Assembly: GCA_022826755.1 (NCBI GenBank)
Contig: JAJDUG010000038.1
Span: 1 to 62,722, forward strand
Reading direction: 5' to 3'
Length of the DNA stretch: 62,722 bases
Source of the DNA: Acidobacteriota bacterium
Lineage (GTDB): Bacteria > Acidobacteriota > Terriglobia > Versatilivoradales > Versatilivoraceae
Part shown: one piece after another, positions 26,072 to 35,071 of the stretch
How positions within the stretch are numbered: position 1 is the first letter of the stretch
How the letters are laid out: every line of letters starts with the position of its first letter
Made by a program: the position numbers and the translations under genes
Notes under the pieces: generated by a model
What the model was told of the DNA's origin: nothing
The model's input: only the letters and a program-made list of their open reading frames with translations
Database searches by the model: none

Positions 26072-27448
26072 ATGACCAAGATCCTGGTGATCGGGCTCGA
26101 CTGCGCGGCACCGGAGATTCTTTTCGGCGACGAGAGACTGACCCACTTTCGCCGGCTCATGGCCGCCGGCTGCTACGGCAAGCTGGAGAGCGTGATCCCT
26201 CCCATCACCGTTCCCGCCTGGATGTGCCTGGCCACCAGCCAGGACCCCGGCTCGCTGGGCGTCTACGGCTTCCGCAACCGGGCGGACCATTCCTACGAGG
26301 GTCTGCGTTTCGCCAACTCCCGGTCCATCCTGGAGCCGGCCATCTGGGACCAGGTGTCCCGGCAGGGGGGGCGCTCCAACATCATCGGCGTGCCCCCGTC
26401 CTACCCCGCCAGGAGAGTGGACGGCATAAGCGTCGGGTGTTTCCTGACTCCCGACACCCGGCACAGCCGGTACACCCATCCGGCCCTCATCCAGGAGCGC
26501 ATCGCCCAGTTGGTCGGCGACTATCCGGTCGACGTGAAGGGGTTTCGCACCCACCGCAAGGACTGGTTGAAGCAGCAGATCCACTCCATGACCCACAAGC
26601 ACTTCGAAGTGGTTCGCCACTTCCTGAGCCGCTCCAAGTGGGACTACTTCCAGTTCGTGGAGATCGGTCTGGACCGGATCCACCACGGCTTCTGGCAGTA
26701 CCACGACCCCCGCCACCGGCTCTTTGAGGCGGACAACCCCTACAGGGAGGTGGTCGGCGACTACTATCGATTGCTGGACGCCGAAGTGGGGGAACTGCTG
26801 GAGCTGCTGGACGAGGAGACGATCGTCCTGGTGGTCTCGGACCACGGAGCCAAGCCTCTGGACGGCGGGTTCTGCGTCAACGAGTGGCTCATCCGCCAGG
26901 GCTGGCTGGTCTTGAATCGCTATCCCGGCGAGGTCACGCCCTTCGGCCAACTGGCGGTCGACTGGGACCGGACCCGGGCCTGGAGCGAGGGAGGCTACTA
27001 CGCCCGGGTCTTCCTGAACGTCAAGGGCCGGGAGCCTCGCGGGACCATTGCCCCCGGGGACTATGAGCCCTTCCGCGACGAGGTGGCCGCCAGGCTGGAA
27101 GCCCTCCCGGACGACCTGGGCCGTCCCATGGGCACCCGGGTCTTCAAGCCCGAGCGGATTTATCGCTCGGTCCGCAAGGTGGCCCCCGACCTCATCGCCC
27201 ACTTCGGCGGACTGGCCTGGCGCTCCATCGGATCGGTTGGGCGGCCGGAACTGTACTTGCAGGAGAACGACACCGGTCCCGACGGCTGCAACCACGCCCA
27301 GCACGGCGCCTTCATCCTCAACGCCCCCGGACTCTCGCGGCGCGGAGAAGTCCGGGGAGCCCGCCTGCTGGACGTGGCGCCGACGCTGCTCCGGCTAGGC
27401 GGCTACGACCTGCCCGCCTCCATGCAGGGAACCCCGCTCCCTACCTAA
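26072..27448 (+). CDS. Alkaline-phosphatase-superfamily phosphodiesterase-like protein, soluble
   Basis: A 458-residue protein without a signal peptide or membrane segment: MTKILVIGLDCAAPE gives the first metal Asp. The nucleophile region is PPITVPAWMCLATSQDPG, with TS instead of the usual TG. Ligands appear in GLDRIHHGFWQYHD and LVVSDHGAKPLDGGF, with a final His in QHGAFIL. It is homologous in plan to the membrane-anchored enzyme 4 kb upstream but lacks the anchor, so it would act in the cytoplasm. It starts 13 bp after the Oxa1-like gene. Family is sure; substrate unknown. Confidence 0.87.
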   Translation: MTKILVIGLDCAAPEILFGDERLTHFRRLMAAGCYGKLESVIPPITVPAWMCLATSQDPGSLGVYGFRNRADHSYEGLRFANSRSILEPAIWDQVSRQGGRSNIIGVPPSYPARRVDGISVGCFLTPDTRHSRYTHPALIQERIAQLVGDYPVDVKGFRTHRKDWLKQQIHSMTHKHFEVVRHFLSRSKWDYFQFVEIGLDRIHHGFWQYHDPRHRLFEADNPYREVVGDYYRLLDAEVGELLELLDEETIVLVVSDHGAKPLDGGFCVNEWLIRQGWLVLNRYPGEVTPFGQLAVDWDRTRAWSEGGYYARVFLNVKGREPRGTIAPGDYEPFRDEVAARLEALPDDLGRPMGTRVFKPERIYRSVRKVAPDLIAHFGGLAWRSIGSVGRPELYLQENDTGPDGCNHAQHGAFILNAPGLSRRGEVRGARLLDVAPTLLRLGGYDLPASMQGTPLPT

Positions 27449-27470
27449 AACAACGACAAAAAAGAGTTAT

Positions 27471-27499
27471 CCACGAAGGGACACGAAGGACGACGAAGG
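27471..27499. repeat. Dispersed ccacgaagg-type repeat
   Basis: The sequence ccacgaagggacacgaagga is followed by a further cgacgaagg. It is related in reverse complement to 42196-42233 and lies in the gap between convergent genes. Confidence 0.5.
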
Positions 27500-27568
27500 G
27501 CCCCTAAGAAAGACTGTGGGGCAGGGGCGGGACTTGCCTGAATACCGCCAGCCGACAGGCGTCCAACC

Positions 27569-28627
27569 TCACCGCAGCCACTCGTCCCGGTGTTCCCGCA
27601 CGAAGTCGTCGTCGTTGAGGTGGGGGTAGGCCCGGTAGACGCGGTCGATCTCTTCCAGTTGCCCCGGCCCCAGGGTTTCTTGCGGATCCAGGCACCAGAT
27701 GCCCTCCAGCAGGCCCTGGCGGCGCAGCACGTCGTGCAACCCCGGGACGCAGCCCCGAAAATCGTTGGCGGCGTCGAAAAAGGCCGCGTTGCTGTCGGTC
27801 ACCTCGATGGCCAGCCTCAGCACGGATTCCGGCAGCGTCCCGTCGCCGTTCCGGTAGCCATGGCACTCCTCCAGGATCTCGACCGCCCGCCGGGTCCACA
27901 CGGCCCAGTGCCCCAGCAGGCCCCCGACGATCCGCAGCTCCACTTCTCGCCCCCCGATCCGAAAGCGGTGGGGCGTGATGAGGTCCATCACGATGTTGTC
28001 GTCGTTGCCGGTATAGAGGGCGATGTCCTCCCGTCCCGCCTCGGCCACCGCGCGCAGCACATCCAGCGTGTGGTAGCGGTTGAAGGGCGCCAGCTTGATG
28101 GCCACCACCTCCGGAAGCTCCACGAAGCGCCGCCAGAACCCGTAGGACAGCTCCCGGCCGCCGATGGTCGACTGCAGGTAGAAACCGAACACCGGAGTGA
28201 CCCGGGCCACTTCCCGGCAGTGGTCCAGCAGTTCCCGGTCGTCGGCCTCGCTCAAAGCAGCCAGGTTCAGAAGACCGGCATGGTATCCCAGTTCCTGAAT
28301 CAGTCCCGCCTCGGCCACCGCCTGAGAAGTGGGGCCGCAGATGCCAGCAATCCTCAGCAGGGGCTCGGGCCGGTTGGCGTCGGCCCGGTCCATCTCTTCC
28401 CGGGTCAGCTCCAGGACGGGTCGAAACAGGTCATGCCTGGGATCCCGAATGGAGAACTGGGTCATGTGAACGCCCAGGGCCAAGCCTCCCGAACCGGCCG
28501 CGATGTAGTAGCGGGACAGGGCCCGCTGCCGCCGCTCGTCCAGCTTGCGGCCGGCGGTCAGGGCCAGGGGATGGGCGGGGATGACCACTCCCCGGGAAAG
28601 CTGGGATTGCAAGGATTGACTCAACAC
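27569..28627 (-). CDS. DapA/N-acetylneuraminate lyase-family aldolase
   Basis: A 352-residue TIM-barrel aldolase of the dihydrodipicolinate synthase family, which forms a Schiff base on a Lys. VVAIKLAPFNRYHT provides the Lys, and FGFYLQSTIGG the catalytic Tyr region. The N-terminus HPLALTAGRKLDERRQRAL and IAAGSGGLALGVHMTQ fit the family. It is longer than DapA (about 290) and unlikely to serve lysine synthesis; a catabolic sugar-acid or keto-acid aldolase is more plausible. GTG 28627 follows an excellent aggaggt site. It ends a minus-strand run GNAT, SDR, aldolase. Confidence 0.82.
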   Translation of the reverse strand: MLSQSLQSQLSRGVVIPAHPLALTAGRKLDERRQRALSRYYIAAGSGGLALGVHMTQFSIRDPRHDLFRPVLELTREEMDRADANRPEPLLRIAGICGPTSQAVAEAGLIQELGYHAGLLNLAALSEADDRELLDHCREVARVTPVFGFYLQSTIGGRELSYGFWRRFVELPEVVAIKLAPFNRYHTLDVLRAVAEAGREDIALYTGNDDNIVMDLITPHRFRIGGREVELRIVGGLLGHWAVWTRRAVEILEECHGYRNGDGTLPESVLRLAIEVTDSNAAFFDAANDFRGCVPGLHDVLRRQGLLEGIWCLDPQETLGPGQLEEIDRVYRAYPHLNDDDFVREHRDEWLR

Positions 28628-28655
28628 GGCTACCTCCTGACAGGCGCGCCGGCTT

Positions 28656-29684
28656 CTAGAATCGGCCGTCACGCACCTGGAAATGGGTGGGCTTGTCGAG
28701 GCTGGGGCCGCCGCCCATGACCCAGTCGGCAATCCAGCCCAGGAGCCGTTCAATGGCCACCCGGGGCCTGCCAAGCCTCTCATGGCCGCGGCTCCCGTCG
28801 CTCAGCAGGGCGTCGGGGGCTTCCTCTCCCACCAGGTTGAGGGGACGGTTCATCAGCCGCCCCAACTCGTGGCAGATTCGGCGAACCGAGAGGCGCTCGG
28901 GTCCGGCGATATTCACTACGAAGGGCGGGGTAGCGCAGTACTCGACGGCCCGCAGGGCCATGGCGTTGGCGTCACCCTGCCAGATCACGTTCACGTGGCC
29001 CATGGTCAGGTCGATGGGTTGCCGCTCCCAGACCTTGCGCGCCAGGTCGACCAGGACTCCGTAGCGCAGCTCGCAGGCATAGTTGAGCCGCAGCAGCGAC
29101 ACCCGGGTTCCCCGGGTCCGGCTGAAATACTCGAACATCCGCTCCCTGCCCAGGCAGCTCATGGCGTATTCGCCTTCCGGCCCGGGAGGATCCTCCTCGC
29201 TGGAGCCGACGCCGCAAACCGGGGTCATGGGGTAGACGTTGCCGGTCGAGAAGGCCACGATCCGGCTCCGGCTGAAGCGCCGGCAGACCATTGCCGGCAG
29301 GTAGGCGTTGACCGCCCAGGTGCGGGCCTCGTTGCCGGTGGAGCCGAACTTCATGCCGACCATGTAAATCACGGTGGGAACCTCGGGCAGCTCCCCCAGC
29401 GCCTGCAGGTCCAGCAGGTCACAGCCGATGGTTTCGACCCCCCGCGATTCCAGCCGTTCCCGCTCTCTCCGGTTGGAGAAGCGGGAGACGGCAATCACCC
29501 TTCCGCAGCACGAGCCCGCATCCAGCGCCCGGCTGGCCATCCGGGCCAGGGTGGGACCCATCTTCCCTCCTGCTCCCAGGACCAGAATGTCCCCCGACAG
29601 GCGGCCCAGGCTGCCGATGACCTCGGGGGTCGGTTCGCTCAGCAGGTCCTCGAGCCGATCGACGTCGTCAATGCGTTCCATCAT
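28656..29684 (-). CDS. NAD-dependent epimerase/dehydratase-like protein (extended SDR)
   Basis: A 342-residue Rossmann protein with nucleotide motif VLGAGGKMGPTLARM, a VNAYLPAMVCRRF segment and FSTGNVYP. The usual YxxxK active site reads YAMSCLGRE, so the catalytic Lys is missing or displaced. The C-terminal region (FVVNIAGPERLSVRRICHEL) is typical of epimerases. It starts 20 bp after the GNAT gene and ends 28 bp before the aldolase, suggesting one operon. Substrate unknown. Confidence 0.82.
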   Translation of the reverse strand: MMERIDDVDRLEDLLSEPTPEVIGSLGRLSGDILVLGAGGKMGPTLARMASRALDAGSCCGRVIAVSRFSNRRERERLESRGVETIGCDLLDLQALGELPEVPTVIYMVGMKFGSTGNEARTWAVNAYLPAMVCRRFSRSRIVAFSTGNVYPMTPVCGVGSSEEDPPGPEGEYAMSCLGRERMFEYFSRTRGTRVSLLRLNYACELRYGVLVDLARKVWERQPIDLTMGHVNVIWQGDANAMALRAVEYCATPPFVVNIAGPERLSVRRICHELGRLMNRPLNLVGEEAPDALLSDGSRGHERLGRPRVAIERLLGWIADWVMGGGPSLDKPTHFQVRDGRF

Positions 29685-29704
29685 CGTGCTCGGCTTGGAT
29701 TGCC

Positions 29705-30727
29705 TCAGCTCAGGTGGCCCTGCAGCAGGGTCACGTCCACCGGCCGGCCATTGAGTCGAATCGCCTCCGGCAGGTTCGCCACCGGTGTCAGGCCGACAGC
29801 CCGGAAATGCTCGACTTTGCCGCTGTCGGTAGCGGCGGCATAGGCTTGCAGCAGTGAAATGCCCTTCCGCCTGGCCGTTTCCACCAACCGGTCCAGCAGA
29901 CTCCTTACACCTTGGGGATAGTTGTCATGGGCCAGGGCGTCGATCACGGCGCCGTGGCCTCGCAGGGGAGCCGGACCCGGTGTGATGGAGCCCAGGCCCA
30001 GCACCCGGTGGGGATCTTCGCCCTCCAGAGTGAGCATCGAGCCGCCCAGGGCCTCCACCCCGTACCAGAGCGAGGTGAAGTTCGACACGCAGCGGAGGGG
30101 CGGTGCGTACCGGGGAGACACCAGGCCGCGAAGGAAGTCCAGGCAGAGACTCTCCATCGGTTGGGCCATCAGGCAGGCGACCCCGGGCAGGTCGCCCCAG
30201 TTGGCCGGTCGGACGGAAGTTTGTTGGCCGGGAGCGAAGAAATCCTTTTCGGGGTTGGTCTCACCTGGAGCCGGCCTGCGCATGACAGCCCCGAAGAGTC
30301 GCCGGAAACCGATTTTCTCGTAGACCGAAACCTCCCTCGGCGAATTGCCCAGGTAGACGACCCGGCACCCTGCTTCCCAGGCCTGTCGAACCAGCCGCTC
30401 GGTCAGGGTGGCGGCAATTCCCAACCCCCGGAAGTCCTCCCGGGTCATCACGTCCTCAACTACCCCGACCCGGGGGCGCTCGCAGGCAAAGGCAATCGAG
30501 GCCGTCCCCACGGCAACGCCCCCAACCCTTGCCAGAGCCACCCGCGTTCGCAAGGTCTGGCTGTAAGCGCCCCGCATGGACTGCAGCCAGTCCACGTCGG
30601 TGCGGGCCCACTCCTGCTGAAGAAGCTCGATGATGCCCATGCGGTCGGCAGGCGCGATGGGATAGGCGTGTTGGACTACCTCCATCTGCCGGCCGTCCTT
30701 AAGCGGTACGGTTCCACTCCGGCTCAT
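29705..30727 (-). CDS. Tandem-GNAT acetyltransferase
   Basis: A 340-residue protein. The first GNAT domain has the acetyl-CoA loop EDVMTREDFRGLGIAATLTERLV and VVYLGNSPREVSVYEKIGFRR. A second, more divergent GNAT-like domain follows, with HDNYPQGVRSLLDRLVETARR and YAAATDSGKVEHFRAVGL. ATG 30727 was chosen because earlier in-frame codons run into the EgtD region without family similarity. It heads the SDR and aldolase genes, so it may acetylate a substrate of that pathway. Confidence 0.8.
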   Translation of the reverse strand: MSRSGTVPLKDGRQMEVVQHAYPIAPADRMGIIELLQQEWARTDVDWLQSMRGAYSQTLRTRVALARVGGVAVGTASIAFACERPRVGVVEDVMTREDFRGLGIAATLTERLVRQAWEAGCRVVYLGNSPREVSVYEKIGFRRLFGAVMRRPAPGETNPEKDFFAPGQQTSVRPANWGDLPGVACLMAQPMESLCLDFLRGLVSPRYAPPLRCVSNFTSLWYGVEALGGSMLTLEGEDPHRVLGLGSITPGPAPLRGHGAVIDALAHDNYPQGVRSLLDRLVETARRKGISLLQAYAAATDSGKVEHFRAVGLTPVANLPEAIRLNGRPVDVTLLQGHLS

Positions 30728-30816
30728 GAGTCTGTGCCCCCGTTTCCGACCGATTCGCTCGAGCTGTCTGCCGCCTCCCCAGGCCGGCGCCGCTGGCCGC
30801 ACAACTCCCTGAAGCC

Positions 30817-31884
30817 TCAAAACCGGCCCTCGGAACCCAGGGGCTGGGCCACGGCTTCCCCCTCAGCACCCGGCCGAACCGATTCCGCCTTGTCCACGCT
30901 CCAGATGGAATCGGTGAAGAAACGGCAGGAATCGAACAGGTGTTCCCGGACCTTGAACCCGGACTGCCGGGCGAACCATTCGATATCCGAAATCGAGTAC
31001 TTGCAGGAGTGCTCGGTGTGGATCGGCTCCCAGGCTTCAAAGGCGAAGGAGCGGCCGATCTGCTCGATGAAGACCGACTGCCGCTCCTGGCTGACCAAGT
31101 AGCTCTCCATGGAGCTGGAAAAGACATCGTAGGTGCCGAAGTGCCGAAACTTGGCCACATCGAAGCACCCCCCCAGTTCGCGGTTGATGCGCTCCAGCAG
31201 ATTCAGGTTGAACCGGCTGGTCAATCCCAGCGAGTCGTTGTAGGCCCGGAGCAGGACGTCAATGTCCTTTTTGAGGTCGAAGCCTGTCAGCATCAGATCG
31301 TCGTGATTCAGGCACTTCCAGGCGCTGCGCAGAAAGAAACAGGACTCCTCCGAGGTGAAATTACCGATGGAGGACCCCAGAAACAGCACCAGGTTTCGCC
31401 GCCGGTAGCGATGGTTCAACCACTTCAGGCCATGGAAGTAGTCCCCCACCAGCCCCTGGGTGTTCAGGTCGGGGAACCGGGCGTCGACCGTGTCGACCAG
31501 CCCCTCCATGGAGGATGCCGAGATGTCGATGGGCACGTACTGAAAGTCCAGCCCGGATTCCGTAAAGCGTTCCAGGAAGAGAGTGGTCTTCCGGCTGAGT
31601 CCGGGACCGAGCTCCACCAGGTTGAAGGGCTGCCCCGCCAAGCTGGCGGCGATCCTCTCCCATCGGCTCTCCAGGATCTCCAGTTCGCACCCGGTCAGGT
31701 AGTATTCCGGCAACCGTGTGATCCGGCGGAACAGCTCACTGCCTTGCCGATCATAGAAATACTTGGAGGGGATGGACTTGCGCGCCGCCGCCAGGCCCGA
31801 CAGGACGTCCAGGGCAAAGGCATCCCTCTCGTCGAAGGAATCGGCGTAGTCACTCGCCCCCAGAATCCTGATGCTGGCCGACAC
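30817..31884 (-). CDS. egtD: L-histidine N-alpha-methyltransferase
   Basis: Trimethylates histidine to hercynine, the first step of ergothioneine synthesis. The 355 residues show the EgtD family sequence IPSKYFYDRQGSELFRRITR, LPEYYLTGCELEIL, AdoMet motif LVELGPGLSRKT, LFLGSSIGNFTSEES, and FNLNLLERINRELGG. Late residues HTEHSCKYS match the substrate-binding segment. GTG 31884 lies 11 bp after the EgtB stop. The C-terminal extension (VRPGAEGEAVAQ) is not conserved. Gene-pair context makes the assignment firm. Confidence 0.92.
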   Translation of the reverse strand: MSASIRILGASDYADSFDERDAFALDVLSGLAAARKSIPSKYFYDRQGSELFRRITRLPEYYLTGCELEILESRWERIAASLAGQPFNLVELGPGLSRKTTLFLERFTESGLDFQYVPIDISASSMEGLVDTVDARFPDLNTQGLVGDYFHGLKWLNHRYRRRNLVLFLGSSIGNFTSEESCFFLRSAWKCLNHDDLMLTGFDLKKDIDVLLRAYNDSLGLTSRFNLNLLERINRELGGCFDVAKFRHFGTYDVFSSSMESYLVSQERQSVFIEQIGRSFAFEAWEPIHTEHSCKYSISDIEWFARQSGFKVREHLFDSCRFFTDSIWSVDKAESVRPGAEGEAVAQPLGSEGRF

Positions 31885-31895
31885 GGTCGCCTCCC

Positions 31896-33176
31896 TTAAC
31901 TCAGGTCTTTCGCCAGTCGAACGCCCGTGAACTGCCAGCGCTTGTCGCACGGAAAGAAGTTGCGGTAGCTTGGGCGGATGTGGCTCCCGGGCGTGGCGCA
32001 GGACCCACCTCTCAGAACCATCTGGTTGCTCATGAACTTTCCGTTGTACTCGCCGAGCGGCCCCCGATCCTGCCGGTATCCGGGATAGGGCAGATAGGCG
32101 CTTCCCGTCCATTCCCACACGTCCCCGAACAGTTGGCGCACCTTCGGCTGCTCCTCCGCTGACCCGCACCCACAGGGCGCCGGATGGAAGCGGCCGTTCT
32201 CCAGAAAGTTGCCCTGTAGCGGGTTCCCCTGCTGCCGGGCGGCCCTTTCCCATTCCGCCTCGGTCGGCAAGCGCCGATTCTCCCAACGGGCATAGGCGTC
32301 CGCTTCATAGAAGCTGACGTGGGCTACCGGCTCCGCCGGATCCAGGGGCCGGGATCCTCTGAGGGTGACGATCTCCCAATCGCCGTCACGCCGGTCCCAG
32401 TAGAGGGGCGACCGCCATCCGTTCTCACTGACGGCGTCCCAACCATCGGAGAGCCACAGCAAGGGTTCCCGGTACCCGCCGTCCTTCATGAAATCGAGAT
32501 ACTCCCCGCACGTCACCGGGCGATCCATCAGCCCGTAGTCGGAAAGCCAGGTCTTGTGACGGGGCCGCTCGTTGTCCCAGGCGAATCCCCGGTCGGGAGC
32601 CCCCATCTCGAACATCCCGGCTTCGAACTCGTGAAATGTCGGTGGAGAGGGCTCGGTGGCGCCTCGGATTCCATCCCCGTCACAGCCCCGATAGGTCGGC
32701 CTCAAGGGATTGCTGGCCAGGATGTGCTTGACATCGGTGACCAGCAGCTCCTGATGCTGCTGTTCGTGGTGCAACCCCAGCTCCACCAGGTCCGCGAACT
32801 CGGCATAACGACCCTGCTCCAGCCCACCGATCAAGCCCACCAGCTTCTCGTCGACCTCGGCGCGGTAGGCATAGACCTCCTCCACCGTCGGCCGGGACAG
32901 GGTCCCTCGAATGTCCCGGGCCACCCGCTGTCCAAAGCTCTGGTAGTAGGAGTTGAAGACGAAGTAATAGCGGGGATGACAGGCCCGATAGTTGTCGGCA
33001 AATTCTTCCAGGATCATGCGCTCGAAGAACCAGGTGGTGTGACCCAGGTGCCACTTGGGAGGACTGACGTCGGGCATGGACTGAATCACGTAGTCCTCGG
33101 TGCAGAGGGGCCGGCAGAGATCCCGGGTGGTTCGCCTGACCGTCTGAAAGGCGCTTAAAAGCTCGGATCGATTCAT
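31896..33176 (-). CDS. egtB: Ergothioneine biosynthesis sulfoxide synthase
   Basis: Non-haem iron enzyme joining hercynine with a thiol donor through C-S bond formation. The 426 residues have an N-terminal DinB-like domain with iron ligands in KWHLGHTTWFFE and HHEQQHQELL, and a C-terminal formylglycine-generating-enzyme-like domain (RLPTEAEWERAARQ, VWEWTGSAY, LRGGSCATPGSHIRPSYRNF). ATG 33176 fits family length. It lies just upstream of egtD. No EgtA, EgtC or EgtE is adjacent; the remaining steps may use cysteine directly and unlinked enzymes. Confidence 0.92.
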   Translation of the reverse strand: MNRSELLSAFQTVRRTTRDLCRPLCTEDYVIQSMPDVSPPKWHLGHTTWFFERMILEEFADNYRACHPRYYFVFNSYYQSFGQRVARDIRGTLSRPTVEEVYAYRAEVDEKLVGLIGGLEQGRYAEFADLVELGLHHEQQHQELLVTDVKHILASNPLRPTYRGCDGDGIRGATEPSPPTFHEFEAGMFEMGAPDRGFAWDNERPRHKTWLSDYGLMDRPVTCGEYLDFMKDGGYREPLLWLSDGWDAVSENGWRSPLYWDRRDGDWEIVTLRGSRPLDPAEPVAHVSFYEADAYARWENRRLPTEAEWERAARQQGNPLQGNFLENGRFHPAPCGCGSAEEQPKVRQLFGDVWEWTGSAYLPYPGYRQDRGPLGEYNGKFMSNQMVLRGGSCATPGSHIRPSYRNFFPCDKRWQFTGVRLAKDLS

Positions 33177-33446
33177 GGGATGGGAATCAAGTCTGGCGGT
33201 AATCGATGGGCTGCCGGCCGGCTCGTAGCAGGCGAGGCAGTGAACGCGGCAAACTCTTGCCCCAACCTCGGGCCAAGTCCGGTGACGTACTGAATGGCCG
33301 AGCCTGCAACCGGCCCTTGCCCGAACATTTCCCGCAATCGCAAGAGGGCAGATCAGCCTACCACACAAGCTATCCACGGTCGAGGGACGCAAAAAGCGTT
33401 ATCCCCGAATGCCCCCTGCGAGCGCTTGCCGTCGACTCTCGCCTGA
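33177..33446. other. Divergent intergenic region, no gene
   Basis: It holds the upstream region of egtB and the point where the photolyase reading frame begins abruptly. In-frame codons before 33447 show no photolyase sequence. Confidence 0.4.
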
Positions 33447-34073
33447 ATGGGCAAGCAGCGTTTCGGTTATCACACCCTGTGGAACCGCCCGGACCTGCTC
33501 CACCGGCCATTCCGATCCGACTTCCTCGGCTTTCCCTGGGAATTCGATGAAGAGCTCTGGACCGCCTGGACCGAAGGCCGCACCGGCTTTCCCCTGGTGG
33601 ACGCCTCGGCACGGCAGTTGCTTCGGGAAGGCTGGATCCCCAACCGAGCGCGGATGGTATCGGCCGGCTTTCTGACCAAGCACCTGCTCATCGACTATCG
33701 GCGGGGCGAGGCCCATTACATGAAGTACCTGGCGGACGGCGACCCGGCCCAGAACAACCTGGGCTGGCAGTGGTCGGCCGGCTGCGGATGCGACGCCCAA
33801 CCCTACTTCCGGGTGTTCAACCCCGTCCGCCAGGGGAATCGATTCGACCCGGACGGCCTGTACGTAAGGCGATGGATCCCCCGGTTGGAGCGGCTCCCCA
33901 ACCGTTATCTTCACCGTCCCTGGGAGGCGCCCGACAAAGTCCTCAGGGAAGCAGGCGTCCGCCTGGGACAGGATTATCCCTATCCCGCGGTGGACCATTC
34001 CCGGGCCCGCGACCGGTTCCTCGAGGTGGCGCGGGACTACCTGAGCGGCCGTGGCGGCGATGCCGAAGGATAA
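33447..34073 (+). pseudogene. Deoxyribodipyrimidine photolyase, C-terminal FAD-binding part only
   Basis: The 208 residues match only the C-terminal FAD-binding half of class I photolyase/cryptochrome: GYHTLWNRPDLLHRPFRSDF, AWTEGRTGFPLVDASARQL, NRARMVSAGFLTKHLLIDYR, NLGWQWSAGCGCDAQPYFR and FNPVRQGNRFDPDGLYVRRW. A full enzyme has about 470 residues; the antenna domain and first part of the helical domain are missing, and similarity begins at once after the ATG. This is a 5'-truncated gene, almost certainly inactive as a photolyase. Confidence 0.85.
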
Positions 34074-34192
34074 GCTTCCGGGCACCTGTCATCGTAGATC
34101 GCCAGTAGATGAGCCGCACGACGGGTGGCCCTTTATGGGCGTCGTTCGATCAAAGGCTGTTGAAATTTGCATACTGGGAGAAAAAGTTCCTA

Positions 34193-34222
34193 TTGACAAG
34201 TACTACTAATGTGGGTTTTAAT
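34193..34222 (+). promoter_or_regulatory. Promoter upstream of the BlaI/M56 operon, possible BlaI operator
   Basis: Consensus -35 TTGACA (34193-34198) is followed at 17-18 bp by TTTAAT (34217-34222). The spacer contains tactactaatgt, which resembles half of a BlaI/MecI-type dyad. The region around 34160-34260 is A+T-rich against a G+C-rich background. Repression by the BlaI gene 385 bp downstream is inferred. Confidence 0.55.
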
Positions 34223-34328
34223 ACTTCCATAATATTTTCCTGTTTCGAGAAAACCATTTCCCCGTCGGCCGATGTTGTGACCATGGATCACACCCTGCCG
34301 GGAATACTGGAGACGTGGAGTTGACACG

Positions 34329-34588
34329 ATGATAAGAATGGCAACGAGCAGGCATCTGGCGGCGTGCCTCACACTTGTTCTCGGGTTGACCCTTCCCCTG
34401 CTGCTGCAAGGTCAATGGCTCCCCTTTACCGGCCAATACAAAGAGCTTACTTGTTTCCCGGTGGCGCCCGTCGAGTCGTGGAATTCTTTGACTTCCGGCA
34501 GGGGGAGCCGAATGCGTCGGTCTTTGCGATTCCGGAGAACTACACAATCGAGAAGCACCCAACGATTGATACAAGACCTCGTCAGTGA
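34329..34588 (+). pseudogene. Small exported-protein gene, probably frameshifted
   Basis: The frame from 34329 gives a signal peptide (SRHLAACLTLVLGLTLPLLL) and WLPFTGQYKELT. A sensible continuation, GGARRVVEFFDFRQGEPNAS then VFAIPENYTIEKHPTI, is in another frame ending at 34588. The two would join if a frame change lay near 34450-34475. It is immediately upstream of blaI and downstream of the strong promoter. Family not recognised. Confidence 0.35.
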
Positions 34589-34606
34589 ACCGTAAAGGAG
34601 ATCTTC

Positions 34607-35026
34607 TTGACACAGAAGAACCAGATCAAACTGTCACCGCTTGAGCTCAAGGCCATGGAAGCGCTCTGGAAACTCGGCAGGGCCTCCATCAGGGAGATTC
34701 TCGAGCAGATCCCTGTAAGCAAGACGCTTGCCTACACGACCGTCCAAACCCTGGTCTTTCGCCTGGAGGCCAAGGGAGCCGTACGGAAATTGCGGAAGAT
34801 CGGGAATGCCTATGTCTTTGTCCCGGTCATCACCCGCAGGCAGGCCTACCGCCGCCTGGTGAGCGATTTTCTGGAGCTGTTCAGCGGTTCCCCCCTGCCT
34901 GTGATGTCCCATCTGGCCGACACAGGCAAACTGACTCTCGACGACCTGCGGGACCTGGAAAGGATCCTCAAGGAAAGAAAGACCCGTCGAAAAGAGCCCG
35001 CAACCGCCGACCCGGAACCCGAGTAA
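34607..35026 (+). CDS. BlaI/MecI/CopY-family transcriptional repressor
   Basis: A 139-residue winged-helix repressor: LSPLELKAMEALWKLGRASI, SKTLAYTTVQTLVFRLEAKG and a C-terminal dimerisation part. The TTG start follows aaaggagatc. BlaI dimers bind dyads at their own promoter and are cleaved when the cognate M56 sensor is activated. That sensor gene starts 45 bp downstream. The inducer need not be a beta-lactam, as the sensor lacks a penicillin-binding domain. Confidence 0.9.
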   Translation: MTQKNQIKLSPLELKAMEALWKLGRASIREILEQIPVSKTLAYTTVQTLVFRLEAKGAVRKLRKIGNAYVFVPVITRRQAYRRLVSDFLELFSGSPLPVMSHLADTGKLTLDDLRDLERILKERKTRRKEPATADPEPE

Positions 35027-35071
35027 GTCCTGAGTACGGGATCGGAGACCAGGGAAGGAGGATAACTTCTC

